Source: Paenibacillus sp. FSL R5-0490
GTDB taxonomy: Bacteria; Bacillota; Bacilli; Bacillales; Cytobacillaceae
Length of the DNA: 64,000 nucleotides
Direction of reading: 5' to 3'
Assembly: GCF_001956215.1 (NCBI RefSeq)
Contig: NZ_MRTQ01000008.1
Coordinates: forward strand, 1-64,000
Shown here: positions 1-7,964 of the stretch, in pieces
Position numbering within the stretch: position 1 is the stretch's first letter
Layout of the letters: every line of letters starts with the position of its first letter
Notes under the pieces: generated by a model
Seen by the model: the letters and a program-made list of their open reading frames with translations, nothing else
Database searches by the model: none
Told to the model about the DNA's origin: nothing
Translations under genes and position numbers: made by a program

Positions 1-170
1 AATCGACACTACGAACCCGATTGGTTCAACTAAGCCTCTGCCTGCGCGTCGGCAAGTTTCACTGTATCTCACCAATCGGGCCTTACGGGCAGTTGACCCC
101 CACTTATCCTTCTTTGATTCAACTAAGTCTTGAAGTGGGGGTCTTATTGCCCGTTAGACTGCGATAAAAT
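1..170. repeat. composite hairpin repeat, copy 1
   Basis: Nested inverted repeats with no coding potential. CCCGATTGGT at 16-25 pairs with ACCAATCGGG at 71-80. An 11-bp perfect arm (95-105, GACCCCCACTT) pairs with 133-143. ACGGGCA (85-91) pairs with TGCCCGT (148-154). Blocks of this unit recur inverted at 28447-28545, including CCCGTTAGACTGCGATA (151-167) and CCCGATTGGTTCAACTAA (16-33). Mobile non-autonomous elements and REP-type repeats look like this. No transposase is nearby, so the class is unknown. It may extend beyond the left window edge. Confidence 0.7.
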
Positions 171-216
171 AACTCTCTTTGTCCATAATAAGCATGATTA
201 AATAACTTGAAGGAAG

Positions 217-1491
217 ATGAGAAGGATATGCGCAAGCTGCTTTTGCTGCTTACTGCTTATTATCCCGTCAGATGCATGGGGAGATACGGCAGAAGATCAT
301 TTGCAGGCAGCTTTTATACGAAATGGCTATTTGTGGATCAAGATAGGAGCGGCTGAGGAACAGATTACTGCTGAACCTGGAAATTTCACAAATACGCCTA
401 AGTGGTCCTATGATGGCCAATGGCTCCTATATGAAAAGAAATCGCAGGAACCCCATTCGCCTGATATGGGAAACAGCACAGAGATATGGGTATTCAATGT
501 AAAGTCAAAGAAGCATAAAAGGATTTTTCAAGGCGGCGGGAATGCCAAATGGGCACCTTCCGATTATAGGATTGCTTTCACCAGCAACGGAGTCTTAAAC
601 ATATCGGATATGAATCAATTCTATAATATCGCTTTAGGAGTAGATGATTATAATTGGTATCCTGACGGAAAAGGATTTATTTTATCTTCAAGCGCCGTCT
701 TAAAGCCGGACGGCTGGACCAGTCCCATTTTATATAAGGTTCAGCTGCCGGAACAGCTTGAGGATATGAATTTGACTCAGCATGTGAAACCGATCTTTAC
801 TATACCTAAGAAAATAGGCAACGGCAAGGCATCCATTATGTCTATAAACGCTACCACATTGGAATTCTCACCAGACGGGAAATGGATTTCTTTCATAGTG
901 AGTCCAACTGCATCCCTGGCCATGGACAGTGATATGGTTTGTGTTATTTCTCCTGATGGGAAGAATTTTGAAGTTATTGATGAGATGATCCTTCATCTGG
1001 ACGTTCCTAAGTGGGCGCCGGGCAGGAATTTATTGGGCTACATTGCTGGCGGGGGCAGAATTGTCATGGGCTTCAAAAACAAAAAATTGAAGGTGGCTGA
1101 ATTGCCAGCTTTTAAAACCTTGAACCTTACCCCTGCTAAATTTGCGGAAATGGGCTTTACGTGGGTGGATAATGAAAGGCTCGTAGCTTCACGCGTGGAT
1201 GAAAGTGAATGGTCAAACGATCCGCAAAGGCGGCCCGAACCAACACTATGTCTGATTCAGCTCAACATGACCCAGCAGACGAGAATCACCTATCCCAAAA
1301 ATTCAATTGGAGATTATAACCCTCTTTATTTAAAGACGGCCGGCAAATTAACTTGGGTCAGAAAAAAGCTTGCCGGGCAAAAAGGAGACATATGGGCTGC
1401 TGAGCTTAGTGGGAAAAATGCGAAGGTATGGGCAAAGGATGTTGAACAATATTCATTTTATGAAAACAGATGTCAAAAAAGCGGTTCCTAA
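217..1491 (+). CDS. TolB-like beta-propeller protein, probably exported
   Basis: A 424-residue protein with a Cys-rich hydrophobic N-terminus (about residues 5-20) that could be a signal peptide. It is followed by repeated blocks with an SPDGKW/WSYDGQW pattern (around residues 64, 147, 218 and 248), typical of WD40-like/TolB beta-propeller blades. The enzymatic or binding role is unknown. The in-frame stop at 208-210 rules out a longer start; GAAGG lies only a few bases before the ATG, so initiation may be weak. It converges on nosF with a shared terminator. Propeller proteins can bind copper or partner proteins, but nothing here ties this one to the nos genes beyond position. Confidence 0.6.
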   Translation: MRRICASCFCCLLLIIPSDAWGDTAEDHLQAAFIRNGYLWIKIGAAEEQITAEPGNFTNTPKWSYDGQWLLYEKKSQEPHSPDMGNSTEIWVFNVKSKKHKRIFQGGGNAKWAPSDYRIAFTSNGVLNISDMNQFYNIALGVDDYNWYPDGKGFILSSSAVLKPDGWTSPILYKVQLPEQLEDMNLTQHVKPIFTIPKKIGNGKASIMSINATTLEFSPDGKWISFIVSPTASLAMDSDMVCVISPDGKNFEVIDEMILHLDVPKWAPGRNLLGYIAGGGRIVMGFKNKKLKVAELPAFKTLNLTPAKFAEMGFTWVDNERLVASRVDESEWSNDPQRRPEPTLCLIQLNMTQQTRITYPKNSIGDYNPLYLKTAGKLTWVRKKLAGQKGDIWAAELSGKNAKVWAKDVEQYSFYENRCQKSGS

Positions 1492-1510
1492 ATGGAATCG
1501 CTCTTTGTTT
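1475..1510. terminator. bidirectional terminator between the TolB-like gene and nosF
   Basis: AGCGGTTCC pairs with GGAATCGCT across a short loop, with an A run on the left and a T-rich tail on the right. It sits between two convergent stop codons. Confidence 0.6.
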
Positions 1511-2208
1511 TAGTCCGATTGGTGTTCCTTTTTGTGTATAGAAAGGAATACCTCCTCTAATGAGGAACATTTGTATTCTTTGTAAGCTTGATCAAGTGTT
1601 CCGTGAAATTTTATTTTCCCGTTAAATAAGATAATCAGTTTGTCGGCGATTTCTATGGCGTCCCTCATAATGTGGCTGCTGATAATGATCGTTTTATTCT
1701 TCTCTTTCAACTCCTTTATTATCTTTTTCAGCTGAATAACCCAATAGGGATCTAATCCGTCTGTCGGTTCATCAAGGATATAGATGTCCGTATCGGCGAG
1801 CAGACACTGAGCCAGATTAAGCCGCTGACTCATCCCTTTTGAAAATCCTCCAGCTTTCTGGTTCCGTTCCCTCCATAAGCCTGTTTTTTCTAAAACTAAT
1901 TTGATCGTTTCCTTGTCTTTGTTTAAAAATCGAGCATAATAATCAAGGATTTCATAGGGTGTAAGCTCTGCTGGGAACATCATTTGGTCAGGCATGTAAG
2001 CAAATGGCTTCCGCTGTTTCGAATGGAACATAACACTTCCAGTAGTGGGACTTTCAACACCTGTAAGCATTTTAATCATCGTACTTTTTCCCGCTCCATT
2101 CCCCCCGCACAATACGATACATTCCCCCTGATCAAGGTGGAGATTCAGCGGTGCTAATGCTGTCTTGTTTTTATATGCTTTGGATAACTCCTTCAATTCC
2201 ATTATCAT
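1510..2208 (-). CDS. nosF: NosF-type ABC transporter ATPase
   Basis: ATP-binding subunit expected to pair with NosY and act in copper-site assembly for denitrification enzymes. Walker A GGNGAGKST is at about residues 35-43, the ABC signature FSKGMSQRL near 126, and a Walker B ending in ILDEP near 150, followed by an SSHIMRD switch histidine. About 232 residues, normal for the family. I chose the ATG at 2208 because AGAGGTG lies six bases upstream; a GTG three codons earlier is less likely. It starts one base after the nosY stop, so the two are probably translationally coupled. Assignment rests on the adjacent nosD, nosL and nosY; alone it would be a generic ABC ATPase. Confidence 0.85.
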   Translation of the reverse strand: MIMELKELSKAYKNKTALAPLNLHLDQGECIVLCGGNGAGKSTMIKMLTGVESPTTGSVMFHSKQRKPFAYMPDQMMFPAELTPYEILDYYARFLNKDKETIKLVLEKTGLWRERNQKAGGFSKGMSQRLNLAQCLLADTDIYILDEPTDGLDPYWVIQLKKIIKELKEKNKTIIISSHIMRDAIEIADKLIILFNGKIKFHGTLDQAYKEYKCSSLEEVFLSIHKKEHQSD

Positions 2209-2209
2209 C

Positions 2210-3163
2210 TTATACACCTCTTTTCGTTAAAAGCCGGGCTGAAGATAGAATGGTAATTAGAATTATGAGGGTAATGGATATTGTAAGGGCAAGAGTTAAA
2301 GAGCCATTTGCGCCCCACTTTTCAATTATTAAATATTCAGGACCGAATACATATTCAGAATTCAGTTTAGAGATCGACCATACGCGGACGGATTCAACCG
2401 GGTTCAGAAGGATAAACAAGAACAGGCTGTTTTGCTTGAATGCATATGGAACCCACCCGATGACAGAAAAGATGATAAATTCGTATACAAACACCATTAG
2501 AATCCATAATATAATGGCTGCGGACAATCCCTGCATCCTTGTTTTGGAAAGGGCTCCAATCAGTAAGGATGCCGCTGAGAATACAAGGATTAAAAACATG
2601 TTCACCAGCAGAAAAACCTGATAGATATGGGCTGCAAAAGAGCTTCCAGCCAAAGAGAAAATTAAGCCGAATAACCCATACGAAATACCTGCTGCAAAGA
2701 ATAACGAGAGAACTAAAGCCAGGAATTTACTGATCAGATAATATCCTGAAGATGCCCGATAAGTTCTGTATAAGGATAATCTCCCATTTTCTTTATCGGC
2801 AATAATGGAACTCCCTCCAAGAATCATGCAGATCACCGGAATCATCCAAAGAGATAGATTGATCAGCATGGCAATCGAACGGTTGTAGGCAGACTGGCTG
2901 AATCCCGCTGCATTGCCCTCTTCCGCCTTTATTTCTTTAAGGCCGTAATATTCCGGGTTCACACCCATTGTCTCAATATTGTCATTAACACCCTCCAGCC
3001 CATACGTTACTTCAGCGGGATCGGATTTTACAGACTGAAGGCCATACAAATAAAGGAGAACTGCCAGAAAGAAAAATAGAATCATAAAATTAAAAAGCCA
3101 TCTGCTTCTTAACAGCAGCCGAAGTTCATGTTTTGTCATAGAATACAAAAGTCCGGGATTCAT
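2210..3163 (-). CDS. nosY: NosY-type ABC transporter permease
   Basis: A 317-residue membrane protein with about six hydrophobic segments: one near residues 24-45, a long extracytoplasmic stretch at about 46-100, then a cluster from about 105 to 235 and a final segment near 290-310. This is the topology of NosY, which with NosF forms the transporter that hands material to periplasm-facing NosD. The start is supported by GAGGAGGAATCAAT before the ATG. It lies 36 bp after nosL and one base before nosF. Confidence 0.85.
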   Translation of the reverse strand: MNPGLLYSMTKHELRLLLRSRWLFNFMILFFFLAVLLYLYGLQSVKSDPAEVTYGLEGVNDNIETMGVNPEYYGLKEIKAEEGNAAGFSQSAYNRSIAMLINLSLWMIPVICMILGGSSIIADKENGRLSLYRTYRASSGYYLISKFLALVLSLFFAAGISYGLFGLIFSLAGSSFAAHIYQVFLLVNMFLILVFSAASLLIGALSKTRMQGLSAAIILWILMVFVYEFIIFSVIGWVPYAFKQNSLFLFILLNPVESVRVWSISKLNSEYVFGPEYLIIEKWGANGSLTLALTISITLIILITILSSARLLTKRGV

Positions 3164-3198
3164 ATTGATTCCTCCTCGTGCTGAGGGTATTTATCTCG

Positions 3199-3672
3199 TT
3201 AATGGCTGTGATTCTTTCCGTCTCCTTTAAAGCTCTTCATATCAGCTTCCAGAAGCTCATCTATAGAGTACACAGTTCCACCGTGCTTTTTCCGGTATTC
3301 CTCGGCTTTTTTCAATGATTCAAAAGCTGCTATTCCATAGCTCATGGGGCTATCAATATCGCTGTGCTGTATAAATGCAGCAGCATCAAACAATATCCAT
3401 TCCCTGCTGAGATAATCATGAACAAAGGCTGCCTCATATTCAGGCTTCTCTGTCTGTAAATAGTGTGTCATACACCCAATATCATCGAACAATACAGGCT
3501 CACCGCTTTTTAAAATAAGCTGTGCTGATGATTCCAAATCAGCAATTCCCATGTTACAGTTAGCACAGTTATCCTGATTCAGTTTAATTTCAGCCGGTTC
3601 GGATGCTGCTGAAGAACAGGCACTCAGCAATATTGCGAGAACAGCCATTAGGAGTACAGGTCTAAATTTCAT
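3199..3672 (-). CDS. nosL: NosL copper-binding lipoprotein
   Basis: A lipoprotein of 157 residues: hydrophobic N-terminus ending in LLSAC (lipobox), then a CANCNMGIAD segment carrying the Cys/Met ligands typical of NosL, a Cu(I) chaperone for nitrous-oxide reductase assembly. The ATG at 3672 is preferred over one five codons upstream because GGGAGG precedes it at proper spacing. It overlaps the 3' end of nosD by 11 bases, indicating coupling. The C-terminus is His-rich (KNHSH), which may add metal binding. NosZ, its usual client, is not in this window. Confidence 0.9.
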   Translation of the reverse strand: MKFRPVLLMAVLAILLSACSSAASEPAEIKLNQDNCANCNMGIADLESSAQLILKSGEPVLFDDIGCMTHYLQTEKPEYEAAFVHDYLSREWILFDAAAFIQHSDIDSPMSYGIAAFESLKKAEEYRKKHGGTVYSIDELLEADMKSFKGDGKNHSH

Positions 3673-5014
3673 GGTGCTTCCTCCCATAATTCAAGATAAG
3701 CAAACTTGTTAAAGCGATAAGGAAAAAGAACAGGATTAAAGAAGAATCACGGCTTGGAGAGGCATTCCTTTTTTCTGATTTGAGTTCTTTCTGTTTTACA
3801 GGCGCAGCTTCAGCAAGCGGTGACTCATCTATGATAAAAGCATCAGATGGAATCGGAGTGTATTGTTCAATCATATTCCACAATTCTACGGCCGGACTTT
3901 GATAAAAGATCTGCAGTAAAGGTTCTTTATCTGCCATTTGATAAAAAACATCACCGCTTTTGTAGGCAAAGTCCACTTTATGGTCATGATCCAAATTCAA
4001 TAAAGGATGATCATCAAAATAGTTGCCATAAGTATCCTTACTGAATAGATTCCTGTTATCTTTTTCGGAAATGATTTGCCTTGTATTCCCCGAGAAGTTA
4101 TTTAAATAAATGGTGTTATTATTTGAGTTCTTCCCCATTTCCAGCCCGGTATCATTCTCCTGAACCTGATTAAATTCAAGTCGGTTCCGCTGTGCGTTTT
4201 CAAGAATCATACCCCTGTAATTGCCCCTCACAATATTGGAAGCAATTTTGGAATCAAATGTGTCATACATAAAAATCCCGGCACCCTCATTTTCAGTATT
4301 CTTATAAAAATAGTTCTCAAGAATAAATACTTCATTGCTTTGCATGATCATGAGCCCATTAACGCTTTCGGTCACCCTATTATCTGCAATTAATACATTT
4401 CGGGAATCCATTGTGTGCACGCCATAGCGTGCTTTGGACATGCTGTTTCCCATAACTTCGCAAAAATCAGAATAGGACACATAAACACCGTCCTGCGTGT
4501 GGTAGAAGTAATTATTTCTAACCGCAGTATTTGGAGATTCAACCAAATAGATGCCAAAGCCCTTGTGACGGTCCTTACTCTGGAAGCTTGTAATGATATT
4601 ATTTTCAAACCGGTGTCCATATGAATTCCTTGCATATATGCCGTGAAAAACATTCCTCAGCGCTATATGGTGAAGATAGGCACGGTCTCCTGTCACATAG
4701 ATTCCGGCATTCTGTGATCCGCTGCCTTCCACTTCCAAGTTTTCCACTATGACATCATCAGCTGAGATTGTCAGCACATGGCCATTTTCAGATCCTATAA
4801 TTCTTGTTCCTTTATCCCCGATAATATGAACTTTTCTCTCTATTGAAAAATTGCCTTCATATTTTTCAGAATGTAATTTAATGACTGATACACTCGGATC
4901 CGACAAGGCTTCTCTCAGCTCTTTTGATGAGGCTGCAGAGAATTCCTGAGCGGAAGCTTTTCCGGCCAGGATCATACTGAAAAATAATACAAACCATCCG
5001 ATTTTTTTATACAT
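3662..5014 (-). CDS. nosD: NosD, parallel beta-helix copper assembly protein
   Basis: A 450-residue protein with a signal peptide (residues 1-22, ending ASA-Q), then a long parallel beta-helix built from repeated Asn-rich coils (for example NNYFYHT, SNNNTIYLNNF) over about residues 25-340, the CASH/NosD fold. Residues about 425-443 form a C-terminal membrane segment followed by a short basic tail, so the protein is anchored outside the membrane. NosD works with NosF and NosY in maturing the copper sites of nitrous-oxide reductase. The start is supported by AGGTGATC. A 121-bp gap separates it from nirK upstream. Confidence 0.9.
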   Translation of the reverse strand: MYKKIGWFVLFFSMILAGKASAQEFSAASSKELREALSDPSVSVIKLHSEKYEGNFSIERKVHIIGDKGTRIIGSENGHVLTISADDVIVENLEVEGSGSQNAGIYVTGDRAYLHHIALRNVFHGIYARNSYGHRFENNIITSFQSKDRHKGFGIYLVESPNTAVRNNYFYHTQDGVYVSYSDFCEVMGNSMSKARYGVHTMDSRNVLIADNRVTESVNGLMIMQSNEVFILENYFYKNTENEGAGIFMYDTFDSKIASNIVRGNYRGMILENAQRNRLEFNQVQENDTGLEMGKNSNNNTIYLNNFSGNTRQIISEKDNRNLFSKDTYGNYFDDHPLLNLDHDHKVDFAYKSGDVFYQMADKEPLLQIFYQSPAVELWNMIEQYTPIPSDAFIIDESPLAEAAPVKQKELKSEKRNASPSRDSSLILFFFLIALTSLLILNYGRKHHEI

Positions 5015-5043
5015 TCAGCGATCACCTGCCCGATACTTCACTA

Positions 5044-5068
5044 TCCGGCTATCTTTAGCAGACAGCCG
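5044..5068. promoter_or_regulatory. inverted repeat in the nosD leader
   Basis: TCCGGCT and AGCCGGA arms flank a 13-base loop, about 30-50 bp before nosD. No T run follows on the minus strand, so it is not a clear terminator. It could stabilise an mRNA end or separate nirK from the nos genes. Confidence 0.4.
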
Positions 5069-5135
5069 GAAAAAGTGATTTCATTTTTTATTTTTTTCTT
5101 GTATAATTTAGTTTAAGTTGAGTTTTTATTTATAT

Positions 5136-6194
5136 TTAATGGCTCATTGTAGCCTTGCCGTCGTCTTCACCGGTCTCTGTTACCTTTAGAATGGCGACGG
5201 CTCCTTTTTGTGCGTGGTTAAATTGATGCGTCACGATTGGGTAGCTGCCTTCCTTCGTAACGGTAAATTCCACAACAGCTCCGCCGCTCGCCGGGAGCAT
5301 GACCGTCTGGAGACCTTTGTAATGGTTAAAAGGGTTGCCGTCAATGTATACATCATCAAACACCGTACCAACCACATGGAAAGAGCTTACTTCATTTGGC
5401 CCCACATTGTTTACATAGATCCTCACTTTATCCCCTACTTTAGCGAGAAGCGGATTGTCCTTAAGTGTGAACGTATCGCCATTTGTATTAGGGTCTCCCT
5501 CTTTTAGCGCTTTTGTTGAGAAAACCACATGACTCGGAACACCATTTGTAAAATCATCAAGGTCGTTGTATTTATACCATTCGTTTTGAATAATTGTGTA
5601 TTCTCTATCAATCTCTTTATCAGTCGGATAGCCGGCTTTTGGCTTTACAATGATCGTTCCGTGCATTCCGTTTGCGATATGTGATAATACCGGTGAAGTT
5701 CCGCAGTGATACATAAACACCCCCGGTTTATTGGCAGGGTAACTGAATGTTCCCGTTTCATCAGGCTTGACGTTCGAGAAGTCTTTTGACGGAGCTGCGT
5801 GTACAGCGTGGAAGTCCATGCTGTGCGGTATAGCCGGATCCATGTTTTTTAAAGTGAAATTAATTGTGTCCCCTTCATTGACAACTACTACCGGTCCCGG
5901 AGCTTCCCCGTTAAATGTCCACGCTTTATAGAATTTACCTTTGTCGATTTCAATATCTGTAATTTGGGAAGTCATTTCGACATTCACTTCATTCGCCCCG
6001 ACTCTTTCAATCTTCAATGGTATAGGCTCCTGATTTAAATCTTTGTGCGGAGCGATTGCTTCAGGCTGGGTTTCTGCTGCAAGGACTTTTTCCTCAGGCT
6101 GAAGGGAATTTTCCGGTGCTGCCCCCTGACTGCATCCCGTTAGCAAGCCTATGCCAATTGCGGAAGTAAGCAGATATTTTACTCCTTTTTTCAT
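5136..6194 (-). CDS. nirK: copper-containing nitrite reductase NirK (lipoprotein)
   Basis: Reduces nitrite to nitric oxide outside the membrane. The 352-residue protein has a lipobox LLTGC at residues 17-21 and two cupredoxin domains. Visible ligands: type 1 copper His124, Cys164 (in MYHCGTSP), His172 and Met177; type 2 copper His129, His163 and His323. Catalytic Asp127 and His273 (FHVVG) are also present. The HCGTSPVLSHIANGM signature resembles Gram-positive NirK proteins. The ATG at 6194 is chosen because AAGGAGG lies upstream; an in-frame ATG 15 codons earlier would put extra residues before the signal peptide and run into the -10 box. A well-placed FNR box precedes it, and nosD follows. 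Confidence 0.95.
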   Translation of the reverse strand: MKKGVKYLLTSAIGIGLLTGCSQGAAPENSLQPEEKVLAAETQPEAIAPHKDLNQEPIPLKIERVGANEVNVEMTSQITDIEIDKGKFYKAWTFNGEAPGPVVVVNEGDTINFTLKNMDPAIPHSMDFHAVHAAPSKDFSNVKPDETGTFSYPANKPGVFMYHCGTSPVLSHIANGMHGTIIVKPKAGYPTDKEIDREYTIIQNEWYKYNDLDDFTNGVPSHVVFSTKALKEGDPNTNGDTFTLKDNPLLAKVGDKVRIYVNNVGPNEVSSFHVVGTVFDDVYIDGNPFNHYKGLQTVMLPASGGAVVEFTVTKEGSYPIVTHQFNHAQKGAVAILKVTETGEDDGKATMSH

Positions 6195-6234
6195 TTTGAT
6201 TTCCTCCTTATAATCGATTGGTTTATCTGCTTTT

Positions 6235-6278
6235 ATCATATGGGAAATCAGCTCTGAAATTGGTGATTTTTCTCACAA
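6235..6278 (-). promoter_or_regulatory. FNR-type box and -10 element of nirK
   Basis: On the minus strand TTGTGAGAAAAATCACCA (6278-6261) matches the FNR dyad TGTGA-N6-TCACA with one mismatch. TATGAT (6240-6235) is a good -10. With transcription starting near 6228, the dyad centre falls at about -41.5, the classic class II activator position. No -35 is needed in that arrangement. This predicts anaerobic induction of nirK. Confidence 0.75.
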
Positions 6279-6541
6279 GACTATGTAATTCTGTGAAGAG
6301 TTTGTGAATTAGTGATCGAACTATTTTTTACTGAGATCCTATTAGATTTCTAAGACTTTGAACGGAGATTTCTGCCTGGTATTGACCAGTGCTACAAATC
6401 ACTTTTAGTACATTTTCCGCTGAATTAATAGACAGTTTACAACTATATTACTTTGTAAAATAGTGTTCCTATCTATCTCAAATGGTTTATAATCATTAAA
6501 TGGAGTTGTTTGCATCAGATTAAAAGGAGAATGTAACAGTT

Positions 6542-7372
6542 ATGGATTTTATTATGATTTTGAAAGCAATTATATTGGGGTTTGTTGAAGGAATGACAGA
6601 GTTTGCCCCAGTGTCATCGACAGGACATATGATTATTGTGGATGATATGTGGCTAAATACAAAAGAGTTTTTGTCTAAATATGAAGCCAATACCTTTAAA
6701 GTCGTTATTCAGCTCGGTTCCATTTTAGCGGTTGTGATCATTTTTAGAGACCGATTCATTGAAATGCTTGGTCTAGGTGGGCGGGGTAAAAGCTCTGAAG
6801 AAAAACAAAGCCGCCTGAAATTATCTCAAGTCATTGTCGGGTTAATTCCAGCAGGGATTCTTGGCGTTTTATTTGAGGATTATATTGATGAACACCTGTT
6901 TTCAACTGAGACGGTACTGATTGGTTTAGTTATTGGTGCTTTTCTAATGATTTTTGCTGATATTTTTGGAGGCAAAAACCCGAAGACAGTTTCTGTTGAT
7001 CAAATCACCTATAAACAGGCTTTATCTATTGGATTGATACAGTGTTTCTCCCTATGGCCTGGATTCTCGCGTTCAGGTTCCACCATTTCCGGCGGCGTGC
7101 TGCTTGGCCTGTCACACCGCGCTGCAGCTGATTTTACTTTTATCATGGCAGTGCCGATCATGGCGGGTGCAAGTTTTCTTTCATTAATAAAGAATCTTGA
7201 ATACTTTTCAGTCGAGGCGCTTCCGTTCTTTATTGCAGGATTCATCAGTGCATTTATTTTTGCATTAGTTTCGATCCGCTTCTTCTTGAAGATTATCGGC
7301 AAGATTAAACTGATACCTTTTGCCATTTACAGGATTGTTCTGGCGGGGGTTATCTATTTCGTATTTCTATAA
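6542..7372 (+). CDS. uppP: undecaprenyl-diphosphatase UppP (BacA)
   Basis: Integral membrane phosphatase that recycles undecaprenyl pyrophosphate for peptidoglycan synthesis and gives low-level bacitracin resistance. The 276-residue length is normal. The two family signatures are present: EGMTEFAPVSSTGH at residues 17-30 and PGFSRSG at 173-179, with about eight hydrophobic helices. AAAGGAG precedes the ATG. It is transcribed divergently from nirK, with about 350 bp between the two starts and a terminator just after the gene, so it is probably monocistronic. Confidence 0.95.
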   Translation: MDFIMILKAIILGFVEGMTEFAPVSSTGHMIIVDDMWLNTKEFLSKYEANTFKVVIQLGSILAVVIIFRDRFIEMLGLGGRGKSSEEKQSRLKLSQVIVGLIPAGILGVLFEDYIDEHLFSTETVLIGLVIGAFLMIFADIFGGKNPKTVSVDQITYKQALSIGLIQCFSLWPGFSRSGSTISGGVLLGLSHRAAADFTFIMAVPIMAGASFLSLIKNLEYFSVEALPFFIAGFISAFIFALVSIRFFLKIIGKIKLIPFAIYRIVLAGVIYFVFL

Positions 7373-7379
7373 AAATGAA

Positions 7380-7405
7380 CCCGGGCTGTGGCAGCCCGGG
7401 TTTTT
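7380..7405 (+). terminator. terminator of uppP
   Basis: CCCGGGCT pairs with AGCCCGGG across a 5-base loop, followed by TTTTT, eight bases after the uppP stop. Confidence 0.9.
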
Positions 7406-7460
7406 GTATGTTTGGAGCCTGCTGATTTCCGATGCGGGGATTTGTTTATGGTGAGGATTT

Positions 7461-7747
7461 GTATTATGGGAAGGTGGTTCGGACTCAGATTTCGGGATTG
7501 TGGCTGTTTGTGTCTGAAGTTGTTTCATGTTCTGACTCAGACTCCATGATTATTGCTTTTTGTGTCCGAAGTTACCTCAGGTTCGGACTAAGACACCTGG
7601 ATTTTCCCTTTTTGTGTCCGAAGTTGCCTCAGGTTCGGACTCAGACACTTGGATTTTCCCTTTTTGAGTCTGAAGTTGTTTCATGTTTTGACTCAGACTC
7701 CCTGATTTACTCTTTTTGTGTCCGAAGCTGCTCCAGGTTCAAACACA
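7461..7747. repeat. 52-bp tandem repeat array A
   Basis: Five units start at 7510, 7562, 7614, 7666 and 7718, an exact 52-bp spacing; a decayed unit precedes them at 7461-7509. Each unit has GTGTCCGAA, a spacer of about 11 bases, then TTCGGAC and TCAGACAC, so the transcript can form a hairpin with TCCGAA/TTCGGA and GTGTC/GACAC arms, and ends in a T-rich linker (CTTTTTG). It lies between convergent genes. A 201-codon frame runs across it and has no coding character. The same unit recurs at 58872-59103. Confidence 0.9.
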
Positions 7748-7793
7748 TCGGGCTGGATGTCCCCTATCAACGCCCATTCCAACAATCCCATTA

Positions 7794-7964
7794 TCAAAAC
7801 ACATTTTTAAGAAAGCTGATAATTAACCGCGGTATCCACAGTATGATCCGAATAAAGAATTCTACAGCAATTGAATCGAGGATCTCGTCCGAGATTTCGC
7901 GCAGCCATCCTGGTTTTCGTTTTTCTTTTTTTCTAAGGAAGGTACCCGCTTTTCTATTTCTCAT
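7794..7964 (-). CDS. 56-residue basic protein with C-terminal membrane segment, unrecognised
   Basis: A short gene starting with ATG after GGAGACAGGCG and overlapping the last 11 bases of the DUF1836 gene. The product has a strongly basic first third (RKKEKRKPGW near residues 11-20), an acidic turn, then a hydrophobic segment at about residues 35-51 ending in FLKNVF. It looks like a small membrane-associated protein. Function unknown. The coupled overlap suggests that it works with, or is dosed with, the DUF1836 protein. Confidence 0.6.
   Translation of the reverse strand: MRNRKAGTFLRKKEKRKPGWLREISDEILDSIAVEFFIRIILWIPRLIISFLKNVF

Noticed and set aside
5136-5507. Plus-strand frames opposite nirK and other large genes
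   Set aside because: They are out-of-frame or antisense shadows of well-supported genes, without ribosome sites or family motifs.
7461-7747. CRISPR array
   Set aside because: The 52-bp units are contiguous and diverged throughout; there are no constant repeats separated by unique spacers and no cas genes.
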